Shown here one piece after another: positions 10,916-20,984 of a stretch of 64,000 nucleotides of DNA (the stretch's first letter is position 1; each line of letters begins with the position of its first letter). Source of the stretch: Prorocentrum cordatum (lineage: Eukaryota; Sar; Dinophyceae; Prorocentrales; Prorocentraceae); contig CAUYUJ010016295.1 of the NCBI GenBank assembly GCA_963575745.1, forward strand, positions 62,001 to 126,000. The letters are read 5' to 3'. The notes below the pieces were generated by a model, which made no database searches, was not told the origin of the DNA, and worked only from the letters and a program-made list of their open reading frames with translations. The translations under genes and the position numbers were made by a program.

Positions 10916-11890
10916 GCGCCCAGCACCGGCATGATTGCATCAATAATCTTTGACGAGACGGGGAAGCCAAAGCCATCCGAGGGACCCCCTGGGGGACCTG
11001 GAGGCGGAGGCGACGCAGGCGGGGATGGCGGTGGAGGGCCGAATTGTCACCATGACCTAACTATGAGACCTTTCCACGCCAGTCCAATTGATGCGAATTG
11101 GAGAAGTTCTGGAAACAACAAAGAGCTAAACCTTCTAGACATCCCGAGTGCCCAGACACTGCGCGAATGGAAGCAGCGCTGCATTGGAGCAGTTGCCGGG
11201 TCATGGCATGATGTTAAGGCGGCGCAAACGTGGATTACTGAAGCAATGGAACGCGAGGTCCCGAAGGAGAGCCTTCGGGACTCCGGAGCGTTGTTGCGTC
11301 TTGGCATGATGATCGCCACAAACCTATTCGAAAAGTTTGCCAAAATGAAGCGTAGCCGCAACCTGTCAGTGCAGCGCGCCCACTTCCTCTCGCAAATCAA
11401 CCGCGTGGGGCATTCCTGCCAGATTGAGGGGCGTCTTCTCACGGGCCGAGAAGTTATTCGCGCCATATGTTTTCGCCGCTCTGTCAGGTCCGCAAGCGGA
11501 CAACACTGGATAGATCGCGACCTGTTCAAAATATCGATTGATCGACAGAAGCCCAATTAATATTTGCGCTGTTTCTACAGTGAATGGATGGAGCGATACC
11601 AAGAACTGTATGGCGCCAGGCAACCGTCGGATGAAATGAAGGCCTCGATACATGCGCGCCTCTACGAACAAATCAAACAGGTTCCGAGGCTTGACTATGC
11701 AATGCAATGGCATGAGTTGTCGTCAGATCCTCCAGGCACAGGGATGGGCTCATATCAGTTGCTTTTTTGCCAGGTCGAGTCGCGCATGGTGCGCGATCGA
11801 GAAAAGTGGGCAATATCTGAGCATGAATCAACCCTAATCAATCCTCAATTCCAGAAACAGGCAGGCTTGCCTTGCAGGTGGAATGAGTGA
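10916..11890 (+). pseudogene. Copia-type gag core
   Basis: Two + strand frames, one ending at 11560 and the next running 11564-11890, encode a continuous helical protein: LLDIPSAQTLREWKQRCIGA, then LFEKFAKMKRSRNLSVQRAH, a short basic stretch, and FYSEWMERYQELYGARQPSD. The pattern of a W-containing N-terminal helix followed by long amphipathic helices suits the capsid region of dinoflagellate copia gag as I know it. A stop at 11558 separates the halves, so it is broken at least once. A Gly-rich linker (10975-11040) precedes it. The CCCH nucleocapsid follows. Confidence 0.6.
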
Positions 11891-12731
11891 GGGTGCTGGC
11901 GGCGGGCGACGGGCCTCCGCCATGGTAGCAACAGCGCACATATTGGGATTGCCTACAGATAAGACAGCGGACGGGCGAACGGTGAGACGACTTGCAAATT
12001 TGCGAAGCCGGGAAAGAATTATCCCGAAGGACAAGGTTGTCCCCATAATCATAAGAAGCCTAAGACACCAGCCGCGCCGGCTCAGCCGGGAGCGGGCGAC
12101 GATCAAAGGGCAGCCGGCGGAAATAACGACCGCAGAGGTAGGAGCGAGAGATGGGGGGGGCAAGGGTCCCAAAGGTAAGGACAGACCTCGCCCCTCAGCC
12201 CCGTCGAATAAGTTTGGCAACTCGGATGCGACGCAGTCGCGGACGAGGAGTTCATCGGAGGCCTCGCGAGAACGTCAGAGCAAGATGGCGCGCTACGCCT
12301 ACTCGCGCGATCCTCGCAATTGTAAGTGCCCTCAGAGCTGATGTTACAAGCGACGCAGAGCCTTGTCTGAGGCCGATAAGATCAAACGGGACAGATACGA
12401 AGAAGCACAGCCCAAGGCTGGGAAGTCTTTGGGCTACCAGAGAACCACCAGGCAAGCTGACTCTGCCGCTGCAAATGCGACCGACGCGGTGCCGGGGGAT
12501 GCCCCAAGAAGCCGGGAGTCGAGTAAAGGTCGTGGCAAGCATAAAAGCACAGGCAAGGGAAAAGGGAAAGATAAACCGTGCAAGGTGTTCACCGAAACAG
12601 GAGCCTGCTCGCGTGGCAAGGACTGTTGGTTCGCGAAGAACACACCAAATCATCCGCGACGATGGCAGGGCACTGGCGCGTTATGGGCTGGTGCCAAGAT
12701 GGTCCTCACGGCTATCTTCCTTTTGCGCTGA
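11883..12731 (+). pseudogene. Nucleocapsid region with CCCH zinc finger
   Basis: The last frame (12363-12731) is Lys/Gly-rich (KGRGKHKSTGKGKGKDKP) and then carries CKVFTETGACSRGKDCWFAKN at about 12577-12640, a C-x7-C-x5-C pattern of a CCCH finger in which the final His is missing (FAKN instead of F.H). In dinoflagellate copia elements such a finger stands where retroviruses have a zinc knuckle, binding element RNA. The upstream frames 11883-12341 are Arg/Ser-rich linker, and the frame changes between them. CGGCTCAGCCG occurs at 12078-12088. Confidence 0.6.
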
Positions 12732-12739
12732 TGCTCGTT

Positions 12740-13247
12740 CACCTCGTAGATAGGTTGTCGCGACGCCCGCATCGGCATAGCCGACGCGGAAGGTGCAGGC
12801 ATGGGCTCCCTGGCACAGCCAGCCGAGCCCTTCTCGCGTGCCCTGCTCCGTTGGCTAAAGGATCCCGTGGCCTCCAACATAATTAAAACGATCATCCGCT
12901 AATGAATCACGTGGTGCGTATTTTAGAGATCTTCTCAATTTGTCAGAGGGAGCTGTTCCCGCTTCCGAAATACAACAAGAACGCAAGGATAAGTTGACGA
13001 AGCTTGTCGCTATCCTCGTTCAACGGCATCCTCTTCCGAGGGGAGCCATCGCAATGTTATGCGACGAGTCCGAACAGAAAGTTGCGTCAGGCACGCGCGA
13101 GCGGCTCGGCGCGGACTTAGCGCCCAGTTGCGCCCCTTGGCTCGGGAACCCACCGTCACTCGAAGGAAGGTGCGTCGCCGCAGCTTAAAATACCTGCCGC
13201 CGAGTATTGACGATAGATGGGAATTCCCAAGACAAGAATACTGACGA
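12740..13247 (+). other. Linker between gag and protease, no intact frame
   Basis: Short broken frames only; a 82-codon frame at 12940-13188 (QQERKDKLTKLVAILVQRH) looks protein-like but is unassigned. Confidence 0.35.
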
Positions 13248-14375
13248 ATGCAAACTGAATGGAAGGCATTATTAAGGTATGCTCAGCTCCGGGCTTCCGG
13301 TTTAGCCGATGAAGGTCGGCATCTTTGGTTAGAGTCTGAGGGGAAGGAGGACGTTGCCTCGGGCGGCTTAGTCGTCCGTGCACCTTGGAACGCTTCGGTT
13401 CATAGTCGGCACGGGCTGTGGGCGCAGTCTTATTGCTGAGAGGCTCCTTCGGGCTGCAGGTGCAACGGGTATGATACAACGACTGGAAGATCCAATTTCC
13501 CTGAACCCTGCCGGAGGCTTTCCGAGGGCCCTCGGTTCAGTTGGCGCCGCATGCTTTAACTTTAGGGATGGGAACTTCGACGCATTGGTCATGCAGGAAA
13601 CGCCGGCAGTGATCTCGGTAGGAGGGCGGTGCATGGGTCACGGCTTCAGTTTCGTCTGGCCAGCTGGCCAGCGACCCCATTCACTTCTGCCTAACGGTCG
13701 CAGAGTAGACTCGATCGTCGAGGGCGAGATACCATACTTGACACTATCTGGCAGAGAGGCGCTGGGTCAGTGGATGTGCGCGGTCGTCGCCAGGCAGCCT
13801 GCGGCCCCCGGGCGGTGGTGTTGAGCGACGTCAGGTGCCAAGAATCTTTGGATTCTGTTGACTCTGCGGGAGGTCCTCCGCCCCGCGCAGTTCAGAATCG
13901 CGTAACAATAGACTTGCATACACATGACATGATTGGCAACCACTGCTACGCGGATGGCAGGCCAGCTATAGCGGAGTGCCCGTTTCTGTCCGGCCTAGAC
14001 TCAATGGATACCGTCGTTTATTTTCACTTTTCGCCTCGGGCTGCTCATGAGTACGGTTGGAATGAGACACCTACCGGCGTCATGAGCTTAATAAGTCCCC
14101 CATCTACTTCCAATCGCGACTCAGTCGCTGGCTGCGCTGCGCCAAGCCACGGCTTAGCCGAAGGCTGCGCGGCTACGGTTCAGAACCATTATTCGCGCGG
14201 AGTCTCGGGATCTTCGCCCTGCGACGTGGATCGTGGATTAGACTTTATATCGATAGCCGCCGCACCCTGCCAAAACGAGGATGCAGAAGAGGGCTCGGGT
14301 GGCGTTGACCTTGTTGACATCGACGTACCACCTGATATTGACCCAGATGGTGCCGAGGTTGAGGTGCTGGTCTAA
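13248..14375 (+). pseudogene. Aspartic protease region of the copia element
   Basis: The frame 13378-13824 starts with RFIVGTGCGRSLIAERLL, which fits the flap-1 signature (hydrophobic-D-T/S-G-x-G-x-x-L-I) of a retropepsin with the catalytic Asp changed to Gly. About 60 residues on comes NFDALVMQETPAVISVGGRC, matching the second half of the fold in this element type. A frameshift near 13800 leads into 13770-14375, a more acidic frame ending VDLVDIDVPPDIDPDGAEVEVLV before a stop. The protein would cleave Gag-Pol. The missing aspartate and frameshift make it inactive. It lies between nucleocapsid and integrase as in copia. Confidence 0.55.
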
Positions 14376-14379
14376 GCGA

Positions 14380-15190
14380 CTGAGCGATTCAAAATGAGCG
14401 CAGCTTTCCTCTCGCACCCACTAATTCACATCCAAAGAACCCTTTTTGCCCGGTGCGTAACTGGGCAACGGTTCTCAGGCGCCAACAAAGAAAGGCGCGC
14501 AATAAAGGGCTGAGGGTACCTAGACCAGATGCGACTCCCACAACGTTCGGACACCTGACCACAATGGATCACTGGCTTGCGATGGATGACCTATCGCGGG
14601 GGCCCCACGACGAGACCGCGTGCGTGACTTCTCGCGGCGGGGCAACATATTTCCTACCAGCGCAGGGTGTGCACGACAAATATGCGGTTCACGTGTCATT
14701 TTTTGATTGATCTCAAAGCCCCTGGAGAGAAGTTAGAATATGGTTATACAGATGGTGCAAGGGAACTTGCACGTGCGTGCATTGATTTTAAGATTGCACA
14801 TGGTTCCACCGTCCGGGAAATAAGAAGCGTATGGTTGTTGCTGAACGGTCCTATGGAATTGTTCAGACGGGGACTCGAGCCCTGCTCATGCAGGCAGGCG
14901 TTCCCCCGCCTTTTGGGGCGCATGCCGTCCGATACTTTTGTCTTTGCTATGACGCGAGGATCCCTGACGAAGGTGAATCGTCATAGAAGCGCAGATTCGG
15001 ACGCGAGTTTGCTGCGTCGCTCCTTCCGTTTGGATCTCTTGTTCGCTTCGTGCCCCCCCCCGAATCTCGGTTTCGGATCGCCAACGTAGGCGGGGCGATG
15101 GTCGCGGGGATTCACTTCGGATATGCACATGCGGCGGGGGGCATAGTGGGACCTGCAAGCTACGCGTCACCGTTGAGACAGCTCGACTGA
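14380..15190 (+). pseudogene. Integrase, degenerate
   Basis: Frame 14453-14710 carries RRQQRKARNKGLR then TTFGHLTTMDHWLAMDDLSRG, the place where copia integrases have ...FGd..t.DH with the first catalytic Asp. Frame 14667-15089 has LEYGYTDGARELARACIDFKIAHGST, where the second catalytic Asp stands in TDGA, followed by a segment with LLNGPMELFRRGLEP where active copies have NG..E (third acid; here the Glu survives). A third frame near 15090-15160 reads VAGIHFGYAHAAGGIVG, resembling the C-terminal part. At least two frameshifts are needed. Order (before RT) fixes the copia class. Confidence 0.62.
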
Positions 15191-15818
15191 CATAATACGA
15201 ACACAGGGCGAACGCCAGCAGGCAAGCGCCCGATAATTGAAAAGTCCGATCAAGTCTATGGCAATATTTGACGGTGCAGCACCCGACTGCACAGACTGGG
15301 CGAAGCCTACGAGACTGCACAGACGAAAGTCAAGGACGTTGTCATTTCCCCAGTCGGTCCATCTGAAGGCTCAGCCAGTCAGGGGGCCCGACTGGGATCA
15401 CAGACGGCACAGCCGTTCACTGATCGGGATCCTGGCAAACCTATGCCACCGCCTCCGGCACGAGTCGAGGCCGCAGCACCACCGAGAGACGATGATGACT
15501 CCGATGACGATTGTCCGGGGGGAGTCGTGGTGGGCGACGTGCCTGTGGCGCCAGATGGTTGGGGTTCCTAGCGAGGCTCGAGACGTGATGAAGATTCGAA
15601 ACAGAAGCTAGGCCTCGCTTATAGAATACAGACAGGATCGCCAATCTAACTTCCCGATGGCTCAGCCAAGGTCGAGAGTTCCCAGACCGGGGCAACTCCT
15701 CGCCCGAACCGCACATAATTTAGACAATACAGAAATATTACAAAGGTGGGCGCGTTCTTGTCGGGCTCAGAAAGGCAGAACCCACAGGAAAGTTGCCATT
15801 GAAAGGTAGACGGAAAAC
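15191..15818 (+). other. Integrase-RT linker, no intact frame
   Basis: Broken frames only. The 124-codon frame at 15237-15611 is not recognisable. No separate gene is seen. Confidence 0.35.
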
Positions 15819-17626
15819 ATGCAGCATTTGAGTCGTGTTTATTCTGATCCAGACTACGTCCTTGTCACGAAAGATTTGGTCACCGATCCTGATCCACGGC
15901 ACGGCGCCCAATGGCTGAAGAAATTTCTTAACTCCACCAATCCTGGAATCCATCCGAGCCGATGGTTCAACATGAGCCATGCCGAACGAAGGAAAGCTGT
16001 AGAGCAATTCCGATTCGAGAAACGAGGTTTCTTCGGGATCGAGGACGCAGGACCCTGCGTTGCCCTTCTTCGAGATGTTGAAATCGACCCAGTCGAGTTC
16101 CAAGAAGATAAACACGACACCGTTGGGCCTGAGCCCCCTCGAAGTCACATGCACCCTGGGGCCGGAATCCGAAGGGGGGAGAGGGGCCGCGATCGTACCA
16201 GAAGAAACCGAAGTCGACCGGCACGCATTGTTGCACCCTGCGGGGCCGGCAGAGGACTGTTCCACAGACACAGTCTCCGGGAGCGATTGCGGTACCTCTG
16301 ATGATGAAGAAGCATGGTGGAATCAGATTTGGCATGGTGGGACAGTCCTGCGAGATGGGGCATCTCCCGATTCAGTCGGAGAGGACCGCGCAATCCCAGG
16401 ATTATCAATTTTTCACGGGAGTAGCCTGACCTCGAGTCTGGCGGCCGTCGCTCCACGCCGCAGCGTACCCCGAATGCCATTGCAGGCAGCTAAATTACCA
16501 TTGCCTGAACAACCCGTTCATGGACGATGTCCGAATTGTTGAACAAACGTACCAGTTACCTGACGAGTTGAGCCAACCACGGAATGTTGCTGCCGTTGCT
16601 CGCCCTGCGTCCAAGGCTGAAGCGGCTGTTAGCCGAGATGCGCGCAAGGCCCTGCGGACTGAATTGGATCGGTTACGCAGTATTGGCACGTGGGATGAGT
16701 CGGGTGTGATGGAGTAATGATGTCGCATGGTAATGACAGGGACAAACGACCCACTTTGGGCGCTTGTTTGCAGTTTTAGTGGAAAAGAACTCCGAGCCCC
16801 CAGCGGCGCGTCGGATGCTAGAGATCAAAACAAAAAAGTAGCCTTATTCCAAGAGTTTCCCAGCAGCCCGGCAACGATGCAGGCTAGTAAAGCAGCAGAT
16901 GCGCATGGCCTGTTTGAGGGACATGACATTCAACGGGCGGGTGCCAAGCAAGCTTGCACTCAGTCCAGGCTTGGGGGGCTTCGGCGTGGATTTTCTTGCC
17001 GCGAGATGAGTGGCCGCCCGCTTGGAAGCACATGAGAAACCCCGCGTGCCCCCTCATCCTCTCCCTCTATGGACACCCCGACTCCGGTGGATACTGGGAA
17101 CAACATTGTGAAGGGGCGCGTTGTTTCAAAAGGGTTCATTAAATGTAGTCCCTTGCGCAGTTGTTAGTACCGCCCAAAACTGCGTCTGTGTCTTATCATT
17201 TGCGCTGACGGTTTCAAGCTTGCTGGGCCAAAAAGAAACCTCGACAAGGGGTGGCAGATATTGCAGGAAGCCTCAGAAGGCTGTCCTATTTGGGGTGCGA
17301 ACATCATTTATCCACCTTGCGCTGGATGGCAGGGGGAATTGCGGACGGTACTTGATCTTTCACCACCGAAGGCAAACAACTCGTCCGCTCCCGGACAACA
17401 GTCGGAGAGCGATGACGAGAATGCGGGGGGCGACTCATCGGCGCAGCCGAGTGAGCCATATCAACCTAGACAGCCGAAGATGGTCAGAACCATTGAATAT
17501 GACATGACTGAGTTCTTTGAGTCGCGCATCGCACTCTACGCGCAGGTGACTGATATTGACCCCGCATTATATCCCGCTGACGGTGAAACTTTTGGCCCCG
17601 AGTTGATTGAATTTGAAGACGGATAA
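15819..17626 (+). pseudogene. Copia-type reverse transcriptase, catalytic motif altered
   Basis: Frames 15819-16301 and 16060-16542 give an acidic pre-RT region. Frame 16520-16717 has VARPASKAEAAVSRDARKAL then SIGTWDESGV, the usual copia RT entry. Frame 16727-17035 gives SSPATMQASKAADAHGLFEG, and frame 16954-17142 gives WIFLPRDEWPPAWKHMRNP and LILSLYGHPDSGGYWEQHCE, all strongly copia RT. The catalytic YVDDFKLAGP box is read at about 17198-17220 as ICADGFKLAGP, so one catalytic Asp is replaced and the other shifted. Frame 17261-17626 continues to the thumb. At least four frameshifts. CGGCGCAGCCG lies at 17439-17449. Confidence 0.8.
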
Positions 17627-17639
17627 GGGGGCCCAGGAG

Positions 17640-18480
17640 GAGAGGAATACTTCCTGGCAGAGGAGGCAATTGCTGAGGCACTCGGGATCCACAATGACAC
17701 AGGTCCTGCGGACAAGCCAGTCGAGGTCCACGGCTTAGCCGAGGAAGCCGGACCAGATGATCCTGAGCCACCGACCCTGTCGGGAGTGCTTCAGCCCATT
17801 GCCGCCAAAGTTCCCATGGCAATCTTATCTGGGGCAAGAATGGCTCGATTCGACTTTTTGCGCGCTTTGTCGCGCCGCCAGTAGCATCGCGAAGTGGACG
17901 GAACAGCAGGATATGGATCTTTTTCGTATAACATGCTTCATAACATCCGCAACTCCATACAACATGACATCTTGGGTCGTTGGCGAGGTGGGGGATGTCA
18001 CCATGCGACAGTATTCAAATGCAGACCTTGCCAGCGATATATGAATGCATCGTAGCACAAGCGCCAGTCACCAAGTGATTTGGGCACCGTGCGAGAGCCA
18101 ACCATAGCATGCCCTCTCGAAGACAAGTTTGCGTGTCCCACAGTACACTTGAAGCAGACACTGTTGCTGCAGATCCGGCTTTGCGCGCCGAGTTGCTACC
18201 GGCACTGCCTTTGCGGGAAATGCTGTTACAACGAAAGGTCAGATGCGCGTTTATGGAAGATAACGAAGCGGTGCGCAAGGTGATCAAAGTGGGGGCCTCG
18301 ATGACATGTATGCACCTTCTGCGAACCCACCGTATAGATGCTGCTGCCATTTCTTGACAATCTACCCGTGGTGTTGTGCATTTACGGTACGACCGTATTC
18401 AGAATGAAGCTGCTGACGTCGGTGCCGAGCGTTTTACCGATCCACTTGCACGGGCCAAAGTGCTCTATCTGGTTAACATT
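17640..18480 (+). pseudogene. Copia-type RNase H
   Basis: The + strand reads VLQPIAAKVPMAILSGARMARFDFLRAL (17785-17865), the connection before RNase H, then YSNADLASDI near 18015 (first Asp), TLEADTVAADPALRAELLPAL near 18140-18205 (catalytic Glu), and FMEDNEAVRKVIKVGASM near 18250-18305 (second Asp) followed by LLRTHRIDAAAIS. These are the copia RNase H motifs in order. Frames change at least twice and a stop follows at 18355. Adjacent to RT in the same element. Confidence 0.78.
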
Positions 18481-18493
18481 TTACCCTTAAGTT

Positions 18494-19372
18494 TTGGACA
18501 GTCAACCGATATTAGAATTATTTGGCCTCGACGTTTACTGGCGGCCTTCCCCTGAACCCAGGGGGGTTCTCAAGCCGCGGATAGGTCTCAAGGCTGTGGT
18601 GCGTCAAGGAGGTGTTGCGCCGAATAAACATGTGCATGAAAAAGAAGAGAGCCACCAAAGGCAAACCCGCAGCGGCCATACCTATCACAGACATGGCCCA
18701 AATATCAATGACAACATCAGCCGGCAATCAGCCGGCAATGCCGGACCTGGTGACATAAGTGCGCATCTTATACCAGCCCTGAACTCAGCGGCGGCAGCCA
18801 AGGAAAGAGCGGACAATGCGCCCGGCCCAGCCGGAAGTGCAAGCAGCACAAGACCCTCCGATAGCGGAAAAGATGGTTTCAGGAAAAGCTTCTGTCAGCG
18901 CAAATTGAAAGAATATAGAGACCTGGTGGCTATGTTCGAAATCATTGACAGTGAATCGGATATTCCAGATATGCAAATACTATGTTCCAAAACCCGGAAA
19001 AATAGATATTGCAAAGATGAGAATGCCAATGCGGCGGCAGCTGACTCGAATGACAAGGAGTCGATACAATCGACTACCCAATTAGAGGTGGACAAATCAA
19101 CTGACAAATGCGATTGGAACGGCGAACGATTGATGCTCGAATGCTGCTGCTTGCCGAATAGCAGAATTGGCAACCCAATGATTTTCGTCGACAATTCAAG
19201 TAGAGTCATGCGATCTACTGACAATACGGATACGAGAACTCACGAGGGAAAACACAACGCCCTTATGGATACTAAAGAATTTAAGGGGGAACATATTTCG
19301 TTCTGGGGTTCCATCCCACGCACTGGAAGTCGCCACTGGCAGTGCGCTAGTGAAGCACATGGAGTGGCCTAG
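18494..19372 (+). pseudogene. C-terminal module of the copia polyprotein
   Basis: A 292-codon frame following RNase H. The first 100 residues are low-complexity. The last 90 contain MLECCCLPNSRIGNP, a charged stretch, then FWGSIPRTGSRHWQ. Dinoflagellate copia proteins as I remember them have an extra domain here with a ..E.CC...S.LG... and a W.SIPCTGGS.WQ motif. In this copy PCTGGS is degraded to PRTGS. The function of the domain is unknown to me. The SIPCTGG loop is reminiscent of the PC loop of C5-methyltransferases but the resemblance is too weak to name. Confidence 0.4.
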
Positions 19373-19813
19373 TCAGCGTCAGTGTTGAAGGGGCCCGCAG
19401 GTGAAAGCTTCTGTGAGAGATAGGTTTGCAGAAGACAAGGTTGCATGGATGTGCGTACGGACTAAGAGACAGGAGAGGGCATTTCATGGAGAAACCATGG
19501 ACTATTGCACCCACGTCGGACATAGTTGACTAGCGGCTTAGAGCGAAGGTGCGATTGTACGCTTGTTCACGTTGAAGCCCAAGGCAAAGACTGTAAACTT
19601 GCCGAAGACTGCGCTTGTGATTTTGCCAGACAGATTCGTTTTGTGATTGCGTGCGCGGCGTCGCACTCCCCCCTCGAGCTTACCCCCCCCCCCCCGCCCT
19701 CGTGATCCACGTGCCGCTGCCGTTTTCTCTCGCGAGCAGGGGCGGGCCCGCCCTCGGCCGCGCCCCCCGTCGGCGGCGCCTCCGCGCAGCCGCGACCCCC
19801 CCCCCCCCCCCTT
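19373..19813 (+). other. End of pol region, C-rich tracts, no intact frame
   Basis: A second frame near 19350-19530 could continue the polyprotein (VKHMEWPSQ, VRDRFAEDKVAWM, RAFHGETMDY) but has stops. Two poly-C runs lie at 19683-19697 and 19796-19811. Confidence 0.4.
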
Positions 19814-20617
19814 GTGGGCAGTGGATCGGGGTCCATAGCCTTTCGATCACGCGTCGATCCCGACCGACGGCTTCCTGGCATCTCGGCGGTGCCACCGTCC
19901 GAGATGATTGGGGCAGAAAAGCGGGTCTCCTGGTGCAAAACGATAGGATGTCACGACCTCGCGGGGGTCAATTGGGCACAGTTCACGAAGACCCCGGCAG
20001 TCGAGGAAGAGTCGGCCAGTGAACCTCCGAAGGAATCGATGATGGCACAGCCGAGAGAGCGCTGCGAAAACATAGATTGGTCCGATCATTGCTGCAGGAC
20101 CTGCTGGGAAAACTCCCGAGGCGGCGACGCAGTAAATTACACCCACGACGAGGGATGCCTGAAGCGCGTATTCCCCCCGAAAGACCCGTATCGGATAGCG
20201 GGCGAGGTTGCAGGAAAAACGAGCTCGATGGACTCCCGAACGGCCGGGCCGCTAGGGGGGCTCAAGGTCTCAGTTACACATGCAGCGCTGCAGTGGCCGA
20301 AGAGACTTGATTCCGAGGTGATTTGCACGGAGTGGAAATATGTTGAATCGAAGCACACATGCCGCCCGGAATCAAAGATGAGTATCAAAAAGTGTACAGA
20401 TGTTGAATCGAAGTACGCATGCAATTTGGAACCAGAAGAAGATGGACAATACTTTCTTTGTTGCAATCACCCTCAAATGGCTCGCGGACGGTGGACACAG
20501 CAGGTTGTTATGACTCGGAACGATCACGCATATTCTCGGACTGACAATGTCGCTGGCAAGATCAATGAGGACTTGCAACGAATCAGTCATTCAAAGATGT
20601 CCCCGCCGGGTGTCTGA
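19814..20617 (+). CDS. Unassigned 267-codon frame in the LTR element
   Basis: Open from 19814 to a TGA at 20617. The first part is low-complexity. From about 20010 it looks like a real protein with many cysteines: CENIDWSDHCCRTCWENS, then two copies of a VESK-TC/AC pattern (TEWKYVESKHTC near 20330 and KCTDVESKYAC near 20393), then EEDGQYFLCCNHPQMARGRW. The G-x-Y/F-x-x-C-C...G-R/F-W end is reminiscent of a GRF-type zinc ribbon, but this is only a resemblance. It lies downstream of pol and before the satellite block. Whether it is intact is unclear. Confidence 0.35.
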   Translation: MGSGSGSIAFRSRVDPDRRLPGISAVPPSEMIGAEKRVSWCKTIGCHDLAGVNWAQFTKTPAVEEESASEPPKESMMAQPRERCENIDWSDHCCRTCWENSRGGDAVNYTHDEGCLKRVFPPKDPYRIAGEVAGKTSSMDSRTAGPLGGLKVSVTHAALQWPKRLDSEVICTEWKYVESKHTCRPESKMSIKKCTDVESKYACNLEPEEDGQYFLCCNHPQMARGRWTQQVVMTRNDHAYSRTDNVAGKINEDLQRISHSKMSPPGV

Positions 20618-20984
20618 GGACCCATGGGTTGTTTTCTGGTCAGCCTGTCAAAAGGACTCGCGAAGTCATTTTCGAAGCGATTTTGATGGTCCTCCCCTTG
20701 ATTTCTCATGCACTAAGGAATGACAAGATGTCCAATCCCCTGTCGACCCGAGCACGGCTTTGAAGTGCAATTTCTATATTGGGCCGCCAGGGGATCCAAA
20801 GAGCAGATTTGCACGAACCTGCGATCGCGGGCAAATAATTGAACCAGTTCTGGGGGTTCAAAACGGACCTACATGAGGGGTGGGGGACATTTTGTTACGA
20901 TCCAAACAATTAATCGACGCACGGACAGAGTTGTTCCCCATATCCTAAGATGGGGTTATTGTTGTTATTCGCGCGCCGCCGGCT
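20618..20984. other. Spacer before the satellite block, nothing recognised
   Basis: No frame or repeat of note until CGCGCCGCCGGCTCCAGAGA at 20971-20990, where the duplicated block begins. Confidence 0.4.
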
